DNA from: JBAZOO01 sp041648735
Lineage (GTDB): Bacteria; Verrucomicrobiota; Lentisphaeria; Oligosphaerales; CAITYL01
Length of the DNA stretch: 45,316 nucleotides
NCBI GenBank assembly: GCA_041648735.1
Contig: JBAZOO010000031.1
Span: 1-45,316, forward strand
Reading direction: 5' to 3'
This document shows, piece by piece, positions 33,434-42,345 of the stretch. The notes below the pieces were generated by a model. It was not told the DNA's origin and made no database searches. It saw nothing but the letters and a program-made list of their open reading frames with translations. Positions within the stretch are counted from its first letter, which is position 1, and each line of letters starts with the position of its first letter. The position numbers and the translations under genes were made by a program.

Positions 33434-35461
33434 TCAGCCGCCCGCCGCGACGGCGTGGCAGGCCACCCGGTGCCCGGCCACCGCTTCGACGGCCACCGGA
33501 TAGCTGGCCGGGCAGCGCTCCCGCCAGCCCGCGTCAGCCCCGGCCCCGGCGTAGCGTGGGCAGCGGGGATGGAAGTGGCAGCCCGCCGGCGGCTGCAGCG
33601 GCGAGGGCACCTCCCCTTCCAGCCGGGCCAGCGGCCGGCGCTCCTCGACCCGCGGCACGGCGTCCAGCAGCAGCCGGGTGTAGGGATGTTGCGGACTCCG
33701 CAGCACCGCCGCCGCCGGGCCGGCCTCGACGATGCGCCCCAGGTACATCACCGCCACATCGTCGGCCAGGTATTCGACCACGGCCAGGTTGTGGGTGATC
33801 AGCAGGTAGGCGAGGCCGTGGGCGGCCTGGAGGCGGGCGAGCAGGTTGAGGATCTGCGCCTGGACCGAGACGTCCAGGGCGCTGGTCGGCTCGTCCAGCA
33901 CCAGGAACGCCGGCTGCAAGACCAGCGCCCGCGCCAGGCTGAGTCGCTGCCGCTGGCCGCCGGAGAACTCGTGGGGATAGCGCGGCAGGGCGGTGGCGTC
34001 GAGCCCCACTTCGGCCAGGGCGCGGACGACCCGCGCCCGCCGGCCCGCGGCGTCCAGCGCCGGCTCATGGACGCGCAGCCCCTCGCCGACAATCTCCGCG
34101 ACGGTCAGCCGGGGGGAGAGGGAGGAGAAGGGATCCTGGAAGACAATCTGCATCTGCCGGCGCAGGGCGCGGAGGGCGCGCCGGTCCAAATCCGGCACGG
34201 ACACGCCTTGGAACACCACCCGGCCGCGGGCTTCGCGCAGCAGCCGGAGCACGCTGAGGCCGACGGTGGTCTTGCCGCAGCCCGATTCCCCGACCAGCGC
34301 CAGGGTATGGCCCGGCCGCAGCGCCAGGGAGACGCCGTCCACGGCCTTGACGTGGGCGTGGACGCGGCCGAGCAGCCCGCGGCGCAGGGGGAACCAGGTT
34401 TGCAGCGCCTCGACCTCCAGCAGCGGCGGGGCCGTTGCGGAGTCCGCACCTGGCTTTGGGGCCGGCGGCGGCGGGGCCGTGGGCGGCGGCGGCGGTGCGG
34501 AGTCCGCAAAATGGCAGCAGGCGAGGTGGCCGTCGGGGGTGCTTTGGGACGGTGGTTCCTGTTCGGCGCAGATGGGTTGGGCGCTGGCGCAGCGGTCGCG
34601 GAAGCGGCAGCCGGCTGGGGGCACGGCGTCCGCCGACGGGACGGCGCCGGGGATGGCGGGCAGGATGGCGTCGCGGCAGGAGCCGTGGGGGAGTGAGGCG
34701 AAGAGGCCGCGGGTGTAGGGGTGGCGCATCTTCTGGAAGAGCTGCTCACGGGTGCCCTGTTCGACGATGCGGCCGGCGTACATGACGCAGACGCGGTCGG
34801 CGATCTGGTTGACGATGCCGAGGTCGTGGGTGATGAAGAGCATGGCCATGCCGGTTTCGGCCTGGAGATCCTTCATCAGGTTGAGGATCTGGGCTTGGAT
34901 GGTCACGTCGAGGGCGGTGGTCGGTTCGTCGGCGATCAGCAATTCCGGGCGGCAGGCCAGGGCCATGGCGATCATCACCCGTTGGCGCATGCCGCCGGAA
35001 AGCTGGTGCGGCCAGTCGCGCAGCCGCTGTTCGGCGCCGGGAATGCCGACGCGGCGGAGGAGGCGCACCGCCTCCGCGGCGGCGGCGGCGGGCGCCAGGC
35101 CGCGGTGCTGCCGCAATGGCTCCATGAGCTGGACGCCGATGCGCAGCAAGGGGTTGAGGGAGGTCATCGGCTCCTGGAAGATCATGGCGATGCGGTCGCC
35201 GCGGATGGCGGCCATCTCCGGCTCGGGCAGGGTGAGCAAGTCGCGCCCGGCGAAGCGGATGGCGCCGGCGGGGTGGTTGGCGGTCTCCGGCAGCAGCCGG
35301 AGGATGGAGAAGGCGGTCACCGACTTGCCGCAGCCCGATTCCCCGACCAGGGCGAGGGTCTCCCCGGCGGTGATGGTGAAGGAGATGCCGTCCACCGCCC
35401 GGGCCGTGCCGCCGTCGTCGCGGCGGAAGCTCGTCTTCAGGTTGGCGATTTCCAGGAGCAT
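33434..35461 (-). CDS. Fused OppD-OppF oligopeptide ABC transporter ATPase
   Basis: One 675-residue chain holds two complete ABC ATPase domains of the Opp/Dpp class. Half one has Walker A GESGCGKS (about 40-47), signature LSGGMRQRVMIAMAL and Walker B LLIADEPTTALD, then HPYTRGLF and a Cys tail (GCRFRDRCASAQPIC). Half two has Walker A GESGCGKTT (about 390), FSGGQRQRLSLARAL, LVLDEPTSALD, HPYTRLLL and GCHFHPRCP. A Pro/Ala linker joins them, with a palindrome copy at each end, both read as Ala-Asp-Ser-Ala. The ATG at 35461 lacks a clear ribosome-binding site. No permease or binding protein is adjacent. A third copy (33690-33702) lies in half two. Confidence 0.93.
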   Translation of the reverse strand: MLLEIANLKTSFRRDDGGTARAVDGISFTITAGETLALVGESGCGKSVTAFSILRLLPETANHPAGAIRFAGRDLLTLPEPEMAAIRGDRIAMIFQEPMTSLNPLLRIGVQLMEPLRQHRGLAPAAAAAEAVRLLRRVGIPGAEQRLRDWPHQLSGGMRQRVMIAMALACRPELLIADEPTTALDVTIQAQILNLMKDLQAETGMAMLFITHDLGIVNQIADRVCVMYAGRIVEQGTREQLFQKMRHPYTRGLFASLPHGSCRDAILPAIPGAVPSADAVPPAGCRFRDRCASAQPICAEQEPPSQSTPDGHLACCHFADSAPPPPPTAPPPPAPKPGADSATAPPLLEVEALQTWFPLRRGLLGRVHAHVKAVDGVSLALRPGHTLALVGESGCGKTTVGLSVLRLLREARGRVVFQGVSVPDLDRRALRALRRQMQIVFQDPFSSLSPRLTVAEIVGEGLRVHEPALDAAGRRARVVRALAEVGLDATALPRYPHEFSGGQRQRLSLARALVLQPAFLVLDEPTSALDVSVQAQILNLLARLQAAHGLAYLLITHNLAVVEYLADDVAVMYLGRIVEAGPAAAVLRSPQHPYTRLLLDAVPRVEERRPLARLEGEVPSPLQPPAGCHFHPRCPRYAGAGADAGWRERCPASYPVAVEAVAGHRVACHAVAAGG
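33690..33702. repeat. TGCGGACTCCGCA palindrome copy
   Basis: This copy lies inside the second half of the fused ABC ATPase, just before its HPYT motif, read on the minus strand as Leu-Arg-Ser-Pro-Gln. Confidence 0.8.
34436..34448. repeat. TGCGGAGTCCGCA palindrome copy, distal end of ABC linker
   Basis: It encodes Ala-Asp-Ser-Ala at the end of the linker nearest the OppF-like half. The other linker copy lies 60 bases away, in the same orientation. Confidence 0.85.
34496..34508. repeat. TGCGGAGTCCGCA palindrome copy, proximal end of ABC linker
   Basis: It encodes Ala-Asp-Ser-Ala directly after the CHF that normally ends an OppD protein, i.e. at the first residues of the linker. Confidence 0.85.
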
Positions 35462-35579
35462 GTTTTTTGGGGGGGAGTGGGATGGACGAAATGGACGGCA
35501 CCAGGGACGCGGGGGCGCGGATCTGGGCGGCTTGTGCCGTGGATTTGTGGAGATTGGTGGGAAAGAACGGGTTTGTGGG
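35462..35579. other. Intergenic spacer with degenerate repeats
   Basis: The spacer holds a GATGGACGAAATGGACGG near-tandem (about 35480-35498) and GTGGATTTGTGG (35539-35550), an exact 12-mer match to 108-119 near the left end, followed by TTTGTGGGTTAG. No promoter stands out. Confidence 0.4.
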
Positions 35580-36743
35580 TTAGCCGGCGCGTTTGGCCTG
35601 GAGCAGGGCGGCGTAGCTGGCTTCGAGGGTGGCGACCATGGTGCGCCAGTCGAAGTCGTGGCGGACGCGGGCCTGGCCGGCGGCACCGAGGCGCTGGCGC
35701 AGGGCGGGGTCGCGGATGAGCCGGACCAGGGCGGCGGCGACGGCGGCGGGGTCGCCCGGCGGCACCAGGAAGCCGGTGGCGCCCTCCGCCACCACCTCCG
35801 GCGTGCCGTCCAGCGGATGGGCGACGGCGGGGAGGCCGGCGGCGAGGGCTTGGACGACGCTCCGGGGCAGCCCCTCACGCAGGGAGAGGTGGGCGAGGAT
35901 GTCCATCTGCCCGACGTAGCGCGGAATGGCGGCGGGGGGGACGAGGCCGGTGAAGCGGAAGTGCGCGGTCAGGCCGAGGCCGCGGATCTTGGCTTCGAGG
36001 CGGTCGCGCCAGAGGCCGTCGCCGACCAGGAGGAAGACGGTTTCGGGGCAGGCCTGGACGACGGCGGGGGCGGCCTCGATGAGCAGGTCGTGCCCCTTGA
36101 GTTCGAAGAGGCGCGCGATCTTGCCGACGACCACGGCCTCCGGCGGGATGCGGAGTTCGCGGCGGAGGCCGGGGTCGGGCCGGGCGGCGAGGAAGGGTTC
36201 CAGCTCCATGCCGCTGTAGACGACTTGGTAGCGGTCGCGCGGGGCGATGCCGGCGGCGACGCATTGCTCGACCATGGCCTGGGCGACGGCGTAGATCCGG
36301 TCGCAGCGGCGGGCGGCGAACTTTTCCGCCGCGATGTAGAGCGCGTTGGCCAGCCGCCCCTGGTAGGGGTGGAACGCCTGGCCGTGGACGGTGTGGACGA
36401 CGACGGGGACGCCGGCGCGGCGGGCGGCGAGCCGGCCGAGGATGCCGGCCTTGGAGGAGTGGGTGTGGACGACGGCGAACTGGCGGCGGGCGAAGAGGTT
36501 GCGGAGTCCGCAATAGGCGCGGAGGTCGCGGAGCGGCGCCAGTTCGCGGCAAAGGTCGGGGATTACCACGACTTCCAGGCCTGGCAGCGGCTGTTCCTGG
36601 AGCAGCTTGCCCTCCGGCCCCTCGGTCGGGCCGGTGACCAGGACTGCCTCATGCCCGTGTTCCAGGTGGCCGCGGAGGGTGAGCAGGGTGTTCTCCTGCG
36701 CGCCGCCGACGATCATCCGGGTGATGACATGGGCGATCCGCAT
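35580..36743 (-). CDS. Glycosyltransferase family 4 protein
   Basis: The 387-residue protein is a GT-B fold sugar transferase: an acceptor-binding N-terminal half opening MRIAHVITRMIVGGAQENTL and a nucleotide-sugar-binding half with VGKIARLFELKGHDLLIEA and SLREGLPRSVVQALAAGLP. The usual E-X7-E motif appears with Gln at the second position. Such enzymes build polysaccharides or glycolipids at the inner face of the membrane; donor and acceptor cannot be predicted. The ATG at 36743 gives the standard start, with only a weak ribosome-binding site. It lies 72 bases after transketolase on the same strand. A palindrome copy (36499-36513) encodes Cys-Gly-Leu-Arg within the N-terminal domain. Confidence 0.91.
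   Translation of the reverse strand: MRIAHVITRMIVGGAQENTLLTLRGHLEHGHEAVLVTGPTEGPEGKLLQEQPLPGLEVVVIPDLCRELAPLRDLRAYCGLRNLFARRQFAVVHTHSSKAGILGRLAARRAGVPVVVHTVHGQAFHPYQGRLANALYIAAEKFAARRCDRIYAVAQAMVEQCVAAGIAPRDRYQVVYSGMELEPFLAARPDPGLRRELRIPPEAVVVGKIARLFELKGHDLLIEAAPAVVQACPETVFLLVGDGLWRDRLEAKIRGLGLTAHFRFTGLVPPAAIPRYVGQMDILAHLSLREGLPRSVVQALAAGLPAVAHPLDGTPEVVAEGATGFLVPPGDPAAVAAALVRLIRDPALRQRLGAAGQARVRHDFDWRTMVATLEASYAALLQAKRAG
36499..36513. repeat. TTGCGGAGTCCGCAA palindrome copy
   Basis: A 15-bp form inside the glycosyltransferase gene, read on the minus strand as Cys-Gly-Leu-Arg, the same peptide as copy 1 in V-ATPase B. Confidence 0.8.
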
Positions 36744-36815
36744 GCTGGTTCCAGGGGCGCCGCCGCCCGCCGGCGGTTGTGCCGGGGCGGGGCGGCGGTG
36801 GTGGGGGCGGGCCGG

Positions 36816-38801
36816 TCAGGCGAGGTAGGCGGCGATCTTCGTGGCGATGGCGTCGGGGGTGAAGCCGAACTTTTCGGCAAGGACTTTGGCGGGGGCGGAG
36901 GCGCCGAAGCGGTCGAGGCCGATCATCAGCCCGTGGCGGCCGGCGTAGCGTTCCCAGCCGAGGGTCAGGCCGGCTTCGACGGTGACGCGCTTGGCGCAGG
37001 CGTCGGGGAGGACGCTTTCGCGGTAGGCGGCGTCCTGGCGGTTGAACAGTTCGCAGCTTGGCATGGAGACCAGGCGGATTTTCCGGCCCTGGGCGCGGAG
37101 CTTCTCGACGGCGCGGTAGGTGGTCATGAGTTCCGAGCCGGTGGCGATGACGATGGCCTCGAAGCCGGGGTCGTCGCTGAGCACGTAGGCGCCCTTGGCG
37201 ACGGCGATGTTGGCGCGGAGCGGCTCGGGGATGTTCTCGACGTTCTGGCGGGTGAGGAAGAGGCAGACCGGGCCGTGCCGGTGCTGGAGGGCGGCGGCCC
37301 AGGCGTGGGCGGCCTCGAAGGACTCGGCCGGGCGGAGGACGGTCAGGTGCGGGATCGAGCGGCACATGAGGAGCTGTTCGACCGGTTCGTGGGTGGGGCC
37401 ATCCTCGCCGACGTAGAAGGAGTCGTGGGTGTAGACGAAGAGCACCTGCTGTTCCTGGAGGGCGGCCAGGCGCAGGGCGGGCTTCATGAAGTCGCTGAAC
37501 ACGGCGAAGGTGGCGGTGAAGGGGATGGCGCTGCCGTGGAGGGCCATGCCGATGGCGATCTGCCCCATGGCGAACTCGCGGATGCCAAAGTGGACGTTGC
37601 GGCCGGCGCGGTTCGCGGCGGTGAAGTCGCCGCCGTCCTTGAGGTGGGTCTTGGTGGAGGGGTTGAGGTCGGCGGAGCCGCCGGCGAGGGCGGGGACGAG
37701 GGCGGCGGCGCGCTGCATGATCTCGCTGCCGGACTGGCGGGTGGCGGTCTCCTTGGCGGGCACGGCCTTGAGCAGTTCGGGGAGGAGGTTGGCGGGGACG
37801 GCCTTGGTGGCCAGGGCGTCGAGCAGCGCGGCCTGGTCGGCGTGGGCCTGGCACCAGGCGGCGAGCTTGCCATTCCAGGCCTGGGCGGCGGCGGCAAGTT
37901 CGGCGCCGCGGGTGTCGAGGGCGGCGCGGAGATTGGCGGGGACGAAGAAGCTGGGGGTGGCGGGGAAGCCGAGGCACTGCTTGAGGGCGGCGAGTTCGTC
38001 GGCGCCCAGCGGTTCGCCGTGGGTGTGGTGGGTGCCGGCCTTGGTGGGGGCGCGGTGGGCGATCTGGGTCTTGCCGATGATCAGGCTGGGGGCGGTGCGG
38101 CTGGCCTTGGCCAGGGTGAGGGCGGCGTCCAGCTCCTCGATGGCGTTGCCGTTGCAGCGGAGGACGTTCCAGCCATAGGCGCGGAAGCGCAGGGCGACGT
38201 CCTCGGAGAAGGCGATGGCGGTGGCGCCCTCGATGGTGATCTGGTTGTCGTCGTAGAAGGCGATCAGGTTGTCGAGGCGGAGGTGGCCGGCGAGGGAGGC
38301 GGCTTCGGCGGTGACGCCCTCCATCATGCAGCCGTCGCCGGCGAGGGCGTAGATCCGGGGCTCCTCCAGTGCCGGGCAGCCGGTGCGGGCGGCGAGCTGC
38401 TTGGCGGCGATGGCCATGCCGACGGCGGAGGCGAAGCCGGTGCCGAGCGGGCCGGTGGTGATTTCGACGCCGGTGGTCCAGCCGTGTTCCGGATGGCCGG
38501 GGGTCTTGCTTTCCCACTGGCGGAACTGGGCCAGGTCCTCCGTGGTGAGGCCGTAGTTGAAGAGGTGGAGGAGGCTGTAGAGGAGCATGGAGCCGTGGCC
38601 GGCGGACTGGACGTAGCGGTCGCGGCCGAGCCAGTTCGGGTTGGCGGGGTCATGGCGCAGATGCTTGCCCCAGAGGACGGCGGCGAAGTCGGCGCAGCCC
38701 ATGGGCATGCCGGGGTGGCCGGAGTTGGCCTTCTGCACGCCCTCGGCGGCGAGGACGCGGATGGTGTCGGCCATTGTCTGCAAGACATTGGTGTCCAGCA
38801 T
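36816..38801 (-). CDS. tkt: Transketolase
   Basis: Transketolase moves two-carbon units between sugar phosphates in the non-oxidative pentose phosphate pathway. The 661-residue protein is full length. It shows KANSGHPGMPMGCADFAAVLW, the thiamine diphosphate motif GDGCMMEGVTAEAASLAGH with the later DDNQI, the pyrimidine-domain FAVFSDFMKPALRL, and HDSFYVGEDGPTHEPVEQL with catalytic His residues. The ATG at 38801 gives MLDTNVLQTMADTIRVLA with GAAGGA nine bases upstream. It follows the UPF0210 gene after 125 bases that contain a perfect small palindrome, so it may have its own control. Confidence 0.96.
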   Translation of the reverse strand: MLDTNVLQTMADTIRVLAAEGVQKANSGHPGMPMGCADFAAVLWGKHLRHDPANPNWLGRDRYVQSAGHGSMLLYSLLHLFNYGLTTEDLAQFRQWESKTPGHPEHGWTTGVEITTGPLGTGFASAVGMAIAAKQLAARTGCPALEEPRIYALAGDGCMMEGVTAEAASLAGHLRLDNLIAFYDDNQITIEGATAIAFSEDVALRFRAYGWNVLRCNGNAIEELDAALTLAKASRTAPSLIIGKTQIAHRAPTKAGTHHTHGEPLGADELAALKQCLGFPATPSFFVPANLRAALDTRGAELAAAAQAWNGKLAAWCQAHADQAALLDALATKAVPANLLPELLKAVPAKETATRQSGSEIMQRAAALVPALAGGSADLNPSTKTHLKDGGDFTAANRAGRNVHFGIREFAMGQIAIGMALHGSAIPFTATFAVFSDFMKPALRLAALQEQQVLFVYTHDSFYVGEDGPTHEPVEQLLMCRSIPHLTVLRPAESFEAAHAWAAALQHRHGPVCLFLTRQNVENIPEPLRANIAVAKGAYVLSDDPGFEAIVIATGSELMTTYRAVEKLRAQGRKIRLVSMPSCELFNRQDAAYRESVLPDACAKRVTVEAGLTLGWERYAGRHGLMIGLDRFGASAPAKVLAEKFGFTPDAIATKIAAYLA

Positions 38802-38880
38802 GATGCAAAAATCCTTCGGGGTTTGCGTGGGCAGTGGGCAGGCGGCGCGGCCCGGCGGCGGGGGGGGCGCACCGGGGAAA

Positions 38881-38895
38881 CGGATAATGTATCCG
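38881..38895. promoter_or_regulatory. CGGATA-ATG-TATCCG palindrome upstream of transketolase
   Basis: A perfect 6-bp inverted repeat around ATG lies 80 bases before the tkt start, in an AT-richer patch. It could be an operator or part of a -10 region (ATACAT/TATCCG on the minus strand); function is not established. Confidence 0.35.
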
Positions 38896-38926
38896 GCCGC
38901 GGGGCGCAAGGCAAAAGGGCGGCGGG

Positions 38927-40306
38927 TCAGTTGTGGAGGCTGTGGATGGGGGCGGGGATGCGGCCGGCGAAGCGGATGAAGCGGGCGGACTTGCCAGGGT
39001 TGGGGACGGGGATGATGGCGGTTTCGCCGAAGAGGCCGCCCCAGACGGCGCGGTCGCCGGCCTTCTTTCCGGGGACGGGGATGAGCCGCACCGCCGTGGT
39101 CTTGCGGTTGATCATGCCGATGGCCATTTCGTCGGCGATGATCGCGGAGATGGTTTCCGGCGGGGTGTCGCCGGGGATGGCGACCATGTCGAGGCCGACG
39201 GAGCAGACGCTGGTCATGGCCTCCAGTTTTTCGAGGGAGAGTTCGCCGCGCTCGACGGCGGCGGCGAGGACGGCGTCCTCGGCGACGGGGATGAAGGCGC
39301 CGCTGAGGCCGCCGACGCTGCGGGAGGCGAAGGCGCCCCCTTTCTTGACGGCGTCGTTGAGCAGGGCGATGCAGGCGGTGGAGCCGGGGGCGCCGACGGC
39401 GTCGAGGCCGAGGATCTGGAGGATTTCGCCGATGGAGTCGCCCATCTTGGGGGTGGGGGCGAGGGAGAGGTCAACGATGCCGAACTCGATGCCGAGGCGG
39501 CGGGCGACCTCGCGGCCGACGGTCTCGCCGCAGCGGGTGACGCGGAAGCTGGTCTGCTTGATCTCCTCGGCGAGGTCGTCGAGCCCGAGATTTTCGGCGC
39601 CGGCCTGGGCGATCCGCCGTTCCAGGGCGCGGGCGACGACGCCGGGGCCGCTGACGCCGACGTTGATGACCGCCTCCCCCTCGCCGTGGCCGTGGTAGGC
39701 GCCGGCCATGAAGGGGTTGTCCTCCGGCTGGTTGGTGAAGACGACGAACTTGGCGGCGGCGAAGCCGTCCAGCGCCGCGGTGCGGGCGGCCATCTCCTTG
39801 ATGATGCCGCCGAGCATGCCGACCACTTCCATGTTGATCCCGGCCTGGGTGGTGCCGACGTTGAGGGAGGCGCAGATCTTGTCGGTGGTGCTCAGCACCT
39901 CGGGGAGGCTTTCGATCAGGGCGATGTCGGCGGCGGTGTGGCTTTTGTGGACTTGGGCATTGAAGCCGCCGACGAAATCGACGCCGACCGCCTTGGCGGC
40001 GCGGTCGAGCGCCCGGGCCACCGCAATGCAGGCCTCGCGGCCGCCGCCCGCCGCCAGGTGGCTCACCGGGGTCACCGCGATCCGCTTGTTGACGATCGGG
40101 ATGCCGATTTCGGTGCTGACCGCGTTGCAGGTGGCGACCAGCTTGCCGGCGAACTTGTGGATCTTGCGTTCGATCCGCGCCGCCAGCCGGTCCGGGTTTG
40201 GATGGCGGCAGTCGAGGAGGTTCAGGCCGAGGGTGATGGCGCGCACGTCCAGGTTCTCGTCCTGGACCATGCTGACGGTCTTCAAGATGTGGTCGGTGCG
40301 GATCAT
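38927..40306 (-). CDS. UPF0210 (DUF711, PFL-like) family protein
   Basis: The 459-residue protein matches the UPF0210/DUF711 family, distantly linked to pyruvate formate-lyase folds but with no known activity. Recognisable blocks are ILKTVSMVQDENLDVRAITLGLNLLDC at the N-terminus, FVGGFNAQVHKSHT, INVGVSGPGVV, FRVTRCGETVGREVARRLG, FGIVDLSLAPTPKMGDSIGEIL and GAPGSTACIALLNDAVKKGG. No Gly-radical loop is apparent. The ATG overlaps the stop of the DUF5054 gene by four bases (ATGA), so the two proteins are made together and may share a pathway. Length is normal for the family. Confidence 0.9.
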   Translation of the reverse strand: MIRTDHILKTVSMVQDENLDVRAITLGLNLLDCRHPNPDRLAARIERKIHKFAGKLVATCNAVSTEIGIPIVNKRIAVTPVSHLAAGGGREACIAVARALDRAAKAVGVDFVGGFNAQVHKSHTAADIALIESLPEVLSTTDKICASLNVGTTQAGINMEVVGMLGGIIKEMAARTAALDGFAAAKFVVFTNQPEDNPFMAGAYHGHGEGEAVINVGVSGPGVVARALERRIAQAGAENLGLDDLAEEIKQTSFRVTRCGETVGREVARRLGIEFGIVDLSLAPTPKMGDSIGEILQILGLDAVGAPGSTACIALLNDAVKKGGAFASRSVGGLSGAFIPVAEDAVLAAAVERGELSLEKLEAMTSVCSVGLDMVAIPGDTPPETISAIIADEMAIGMINRKTTAVRLIPVPGKKAGDRAVWGGLFGETAIIPVPNPGKSARFIRFAGRIPAPIHSLHN

Positions 40307-42345
40307 CGTGGGGGGGCCGTGGCTGGCGGTTTGGCGGTGACGGCGAGCTGGAAGCGGAAGCGGGCGTCGTCCTCGTACCACATGGGGAAGTTGGTGCCCC
40401 AGATGTTGTTGTGGAGATTCAGGTGGATGCCGCCGGCCAGGTTGGGGCGGCGGTTGGTGAAGTTGAGGAGGGCGGGGGCGCCGGGGGCGACGAGGGGTGC
40501 GTCGGGGGTCTCCAGGCGGAGGCCGCCGGCGGCGTCGCGGTAATCAATGGTGCCGTCAATGGCGTGGAGATGGCGGGCGCCGTCGGCCACGACCTTGAGC
40601 GGGTCGATGAGGGTTCCGAGCTTGGTGAAGCGCCACTTGCCGGCGGTGCGGGTGCGGGGGGCGAAGGTGAGCCAGGATGCCTCGGGGAGGCGGCAGGCGG
40701 CCTTGCGGAACCAGCGCAGGTCGCCGTGGATTTCGGCGGCGTTGGCGGGGAAGTGGAGGGTGAGGGTGAGGGTGGCGGGGGCGCCGAAGGATTGGACGGC
40801 GGCCTCGGGCATGGCCAGGTCGAGGAGGAGGGTGACGCCGCTGGGGTCGTCCTTCCGGGCGGCGGCGGCGAGGCGGGGGAGCCAGAACTGGCTGAGGGCG
40901 CCGGCCTGGGCGATGCCGGGCTTGGTGAAGTCGGCCAGGGCCCAGGCGGCGTTCTTGTCCAGGTCGCGCAGGTATTGTTTGGCGAAGCGGTCATAGTCCT
41001 GCTGACCGAAGGTCTGGTAGCGGTAGAGGGCGAGGGGCTGGCGGCTGCTGGCCCAGAGGCGGTTGTCCTCCTTGGCCACGAGGCGGGTGATGGCGCCGGT
41101 CCTGGGGTCGAGCCCGACCGCGAAGTTGGGGGTGTCGAGGAGGGCGGTGGGGTCGGTGATGGGGACGAAGCCGGAACGCGCCGGTTCGGCGACGGCCTGG
41201 TGCTCATGGATCGCCTTCATGCCGGCGGCGGCGAGCTGCGGAGTCCGCAGTTGGCCGGCGGCCTGCATGACCAGGCCACGCTGTTCCTGCCAGGAAGCTT
41301 CGAGCTTGCGGGCGGCGGGGGTCTGGCGCAGTTCCCGCAGTTGTTCGGCGGTGTAGCGGCTGAAGTCCTGGAGGTGCGTCTTGACGTCCAGCCCCCAGGT
41401 GTGCTCGGGGACGAGCAGGAGAGCGCGGCTCATGCCGCCCAGCTCGAGCGACTGCGGATCCATCCCCTGCGCCTCGAACTCGCGGCGGAGGCGGAGCAGG
41501 GCGCGGTATTGGGCGAGCTTCTTCGGGTCGCTGCCGGCGCCGTGGATCCAGGTGTCGCCGATCTCGTCGGTGACGACCGGCAGGCGGCCGCGGAGCTGCC
41601 AGAGCTTGGCCGCGAAGTCGTCCATCCGCGCCGCCCGGACTTCGGCGTTGGGGAAGCGGGCGCGATACTTGGCGAAGATGGCGCGGACTTCTTCGGCACT
41701 GTGGGGGCCGAGGTTGTCGTTGGTCAGTTCGATGGCCAGGGCTTCGGGCAGGCCGGGGGCCTGGACGACCTCCCCGTAGCTGCCGTGGCAGGCGACGACG
41801 ACTTCGGCCTTGCCGCACTTCCAGAGGAAGAGCGGCGGCACGGCCGGCACCGTCGAGGCGGGATTGACGCCGATGTGGAGGAAGCGGACGCCGGCGGCGG
41901 CCAGGTGCGGGACCATGCCGAGGGTGTGGCCGGGGACGTCAGTCAGCTTGGCGGCGATGGTGGCGCGGCCGAAGCGGCGGTCGAGGTTCTGGGAGATGGT
42001 CAGGGCGAAGCGGAAGAGCGACTCGTCCAGCAGTTCGGTGTGGGTGGTGAAGGGGAGGGCGTGCCAGGCGACGTCGCCCGCCTCGATGGCGAGTTCGAGC
42101 TTGCGGCGCTGGATGGGGTCGCTGCGCTCGAGGCACTTGTTGACCAGCCAACTGCCGACGGTCCAGACATAGCGTTCCGGGCCGCCCGCCTGCCGCAGTT
42201 CGGCGGCGCGGTCAATTGCCTGGGGGATGAAGCGGGTCAGGTACTGTTGCTGGACGATGTTGGCGAAATCGGTGAAGCCGATGTCCAGGTGGGTCTTGAA
42301 GACCACATGCACGGTCTTGACTGCCGGTGCGGCGATTTTCTTCAT
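40303..42345 (-). CDS. DUF5054 protein (GH38-like N-terminal fold)
   Basis: The 680-residue protein opens VHVVFKTHLDIGFTDFA; the H-X-D pair (His19, Asp21) and layout recall the zinc-binding start of GH38 alpha-mannosidases. GNMEDF-like catalytic blocks are less clear, but VPGHTLGMVPHLAAAGVRFLHIG, LPVVTDEIGDTWIHGAGSDP and WGLDVKTHL fit the DUF5054 family seen in carbohydrate-degrading bacteria. A C-terminal beta-sandwich region follows from about residue 420. No signal peptide is seen, so it is probably cytoplasmic. Substrate is unknown. A strong AGGAGG site (42351-42356) precedes the ATG at 42345. It overlaps the UPF0210 gene by four bases. A palindrome copy (41236-41250) is in frame as Leu-Arg-Thr-Pro-Gln. 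Confidence 0.85.
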   Translation of the reverse strand: MKKIAAPAVKTVHVVFKTHLDIGFTDFANIVQQQYLTRFIPQAIDRAAELRQAGGPERYVWTVGSWLVNKCLERSDPIQRRKLELAIEAGDVAWHALPFTTHTELLDESLFRFALTISQNLDRRFGRATIAAKLTDVPGHTLGMVPHLAAAGVRFLHIGVNPASTVPAVPPLFLWKCGKAEVVVACHGSYGEVVQAPGLPEALAIELTNDNLGPHSAEEVRAIFAKYRARFPNAEVRAARMDDFAAKLWQLRGRLPVVTDEIGDTWIHGAGSDPKKLAQYRALLRLRREFEAQGMDPQSLELGGMSRALLLVPEHTWGLDVKTHLQDFSRYTAEQLRELRQTPAARKLEASWQEQRGLVMQAAGQLRTPQLAAAGMKAIHEHQAVAEPARSGFVPITDPTALLDTPNFAVGLDPRTGAITRLVAKEDNRLWASSRQPLALYRYQTFGQQDYDRFAKQYLRDLDKNAAWALADFTKPGIAQAGALSQFWLPRLAAAARKDDPSGVTLLLDLAMPEAAVQSFGAPATLTLTLHFPANAAEIHGDLRWFRKAACRLPEASWLTFAPRTRTAGKWRFTKLGTLIDPLKVVADGARHLHAIDGTIDYRDAAGGLRLETPDAPLVAPGAPALLNFTNRRPNLAGGIHLNLHNNIWGTNFPMWYEDDARFRFQLAVTAKPPATAPPR
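41236..41250. repeat. CTGCGGAGTCCGCAG palindrome copy
   Basis: A 15-bp form inside the DUF5054 gene, read on the minus strand as Leu-Arg-Thr-Pro-Gln, in a variable region of the protein. Confidence 0.8.

Noticed and set aside
34752..39698. A 1648-codon open frame on the plus strand
   Set aside because: It is antisense to glycosyltransferase, transketolase and UPF0210 genes with clear family motifs. Very GC-rich third positions keep the opposite strand free of stops.
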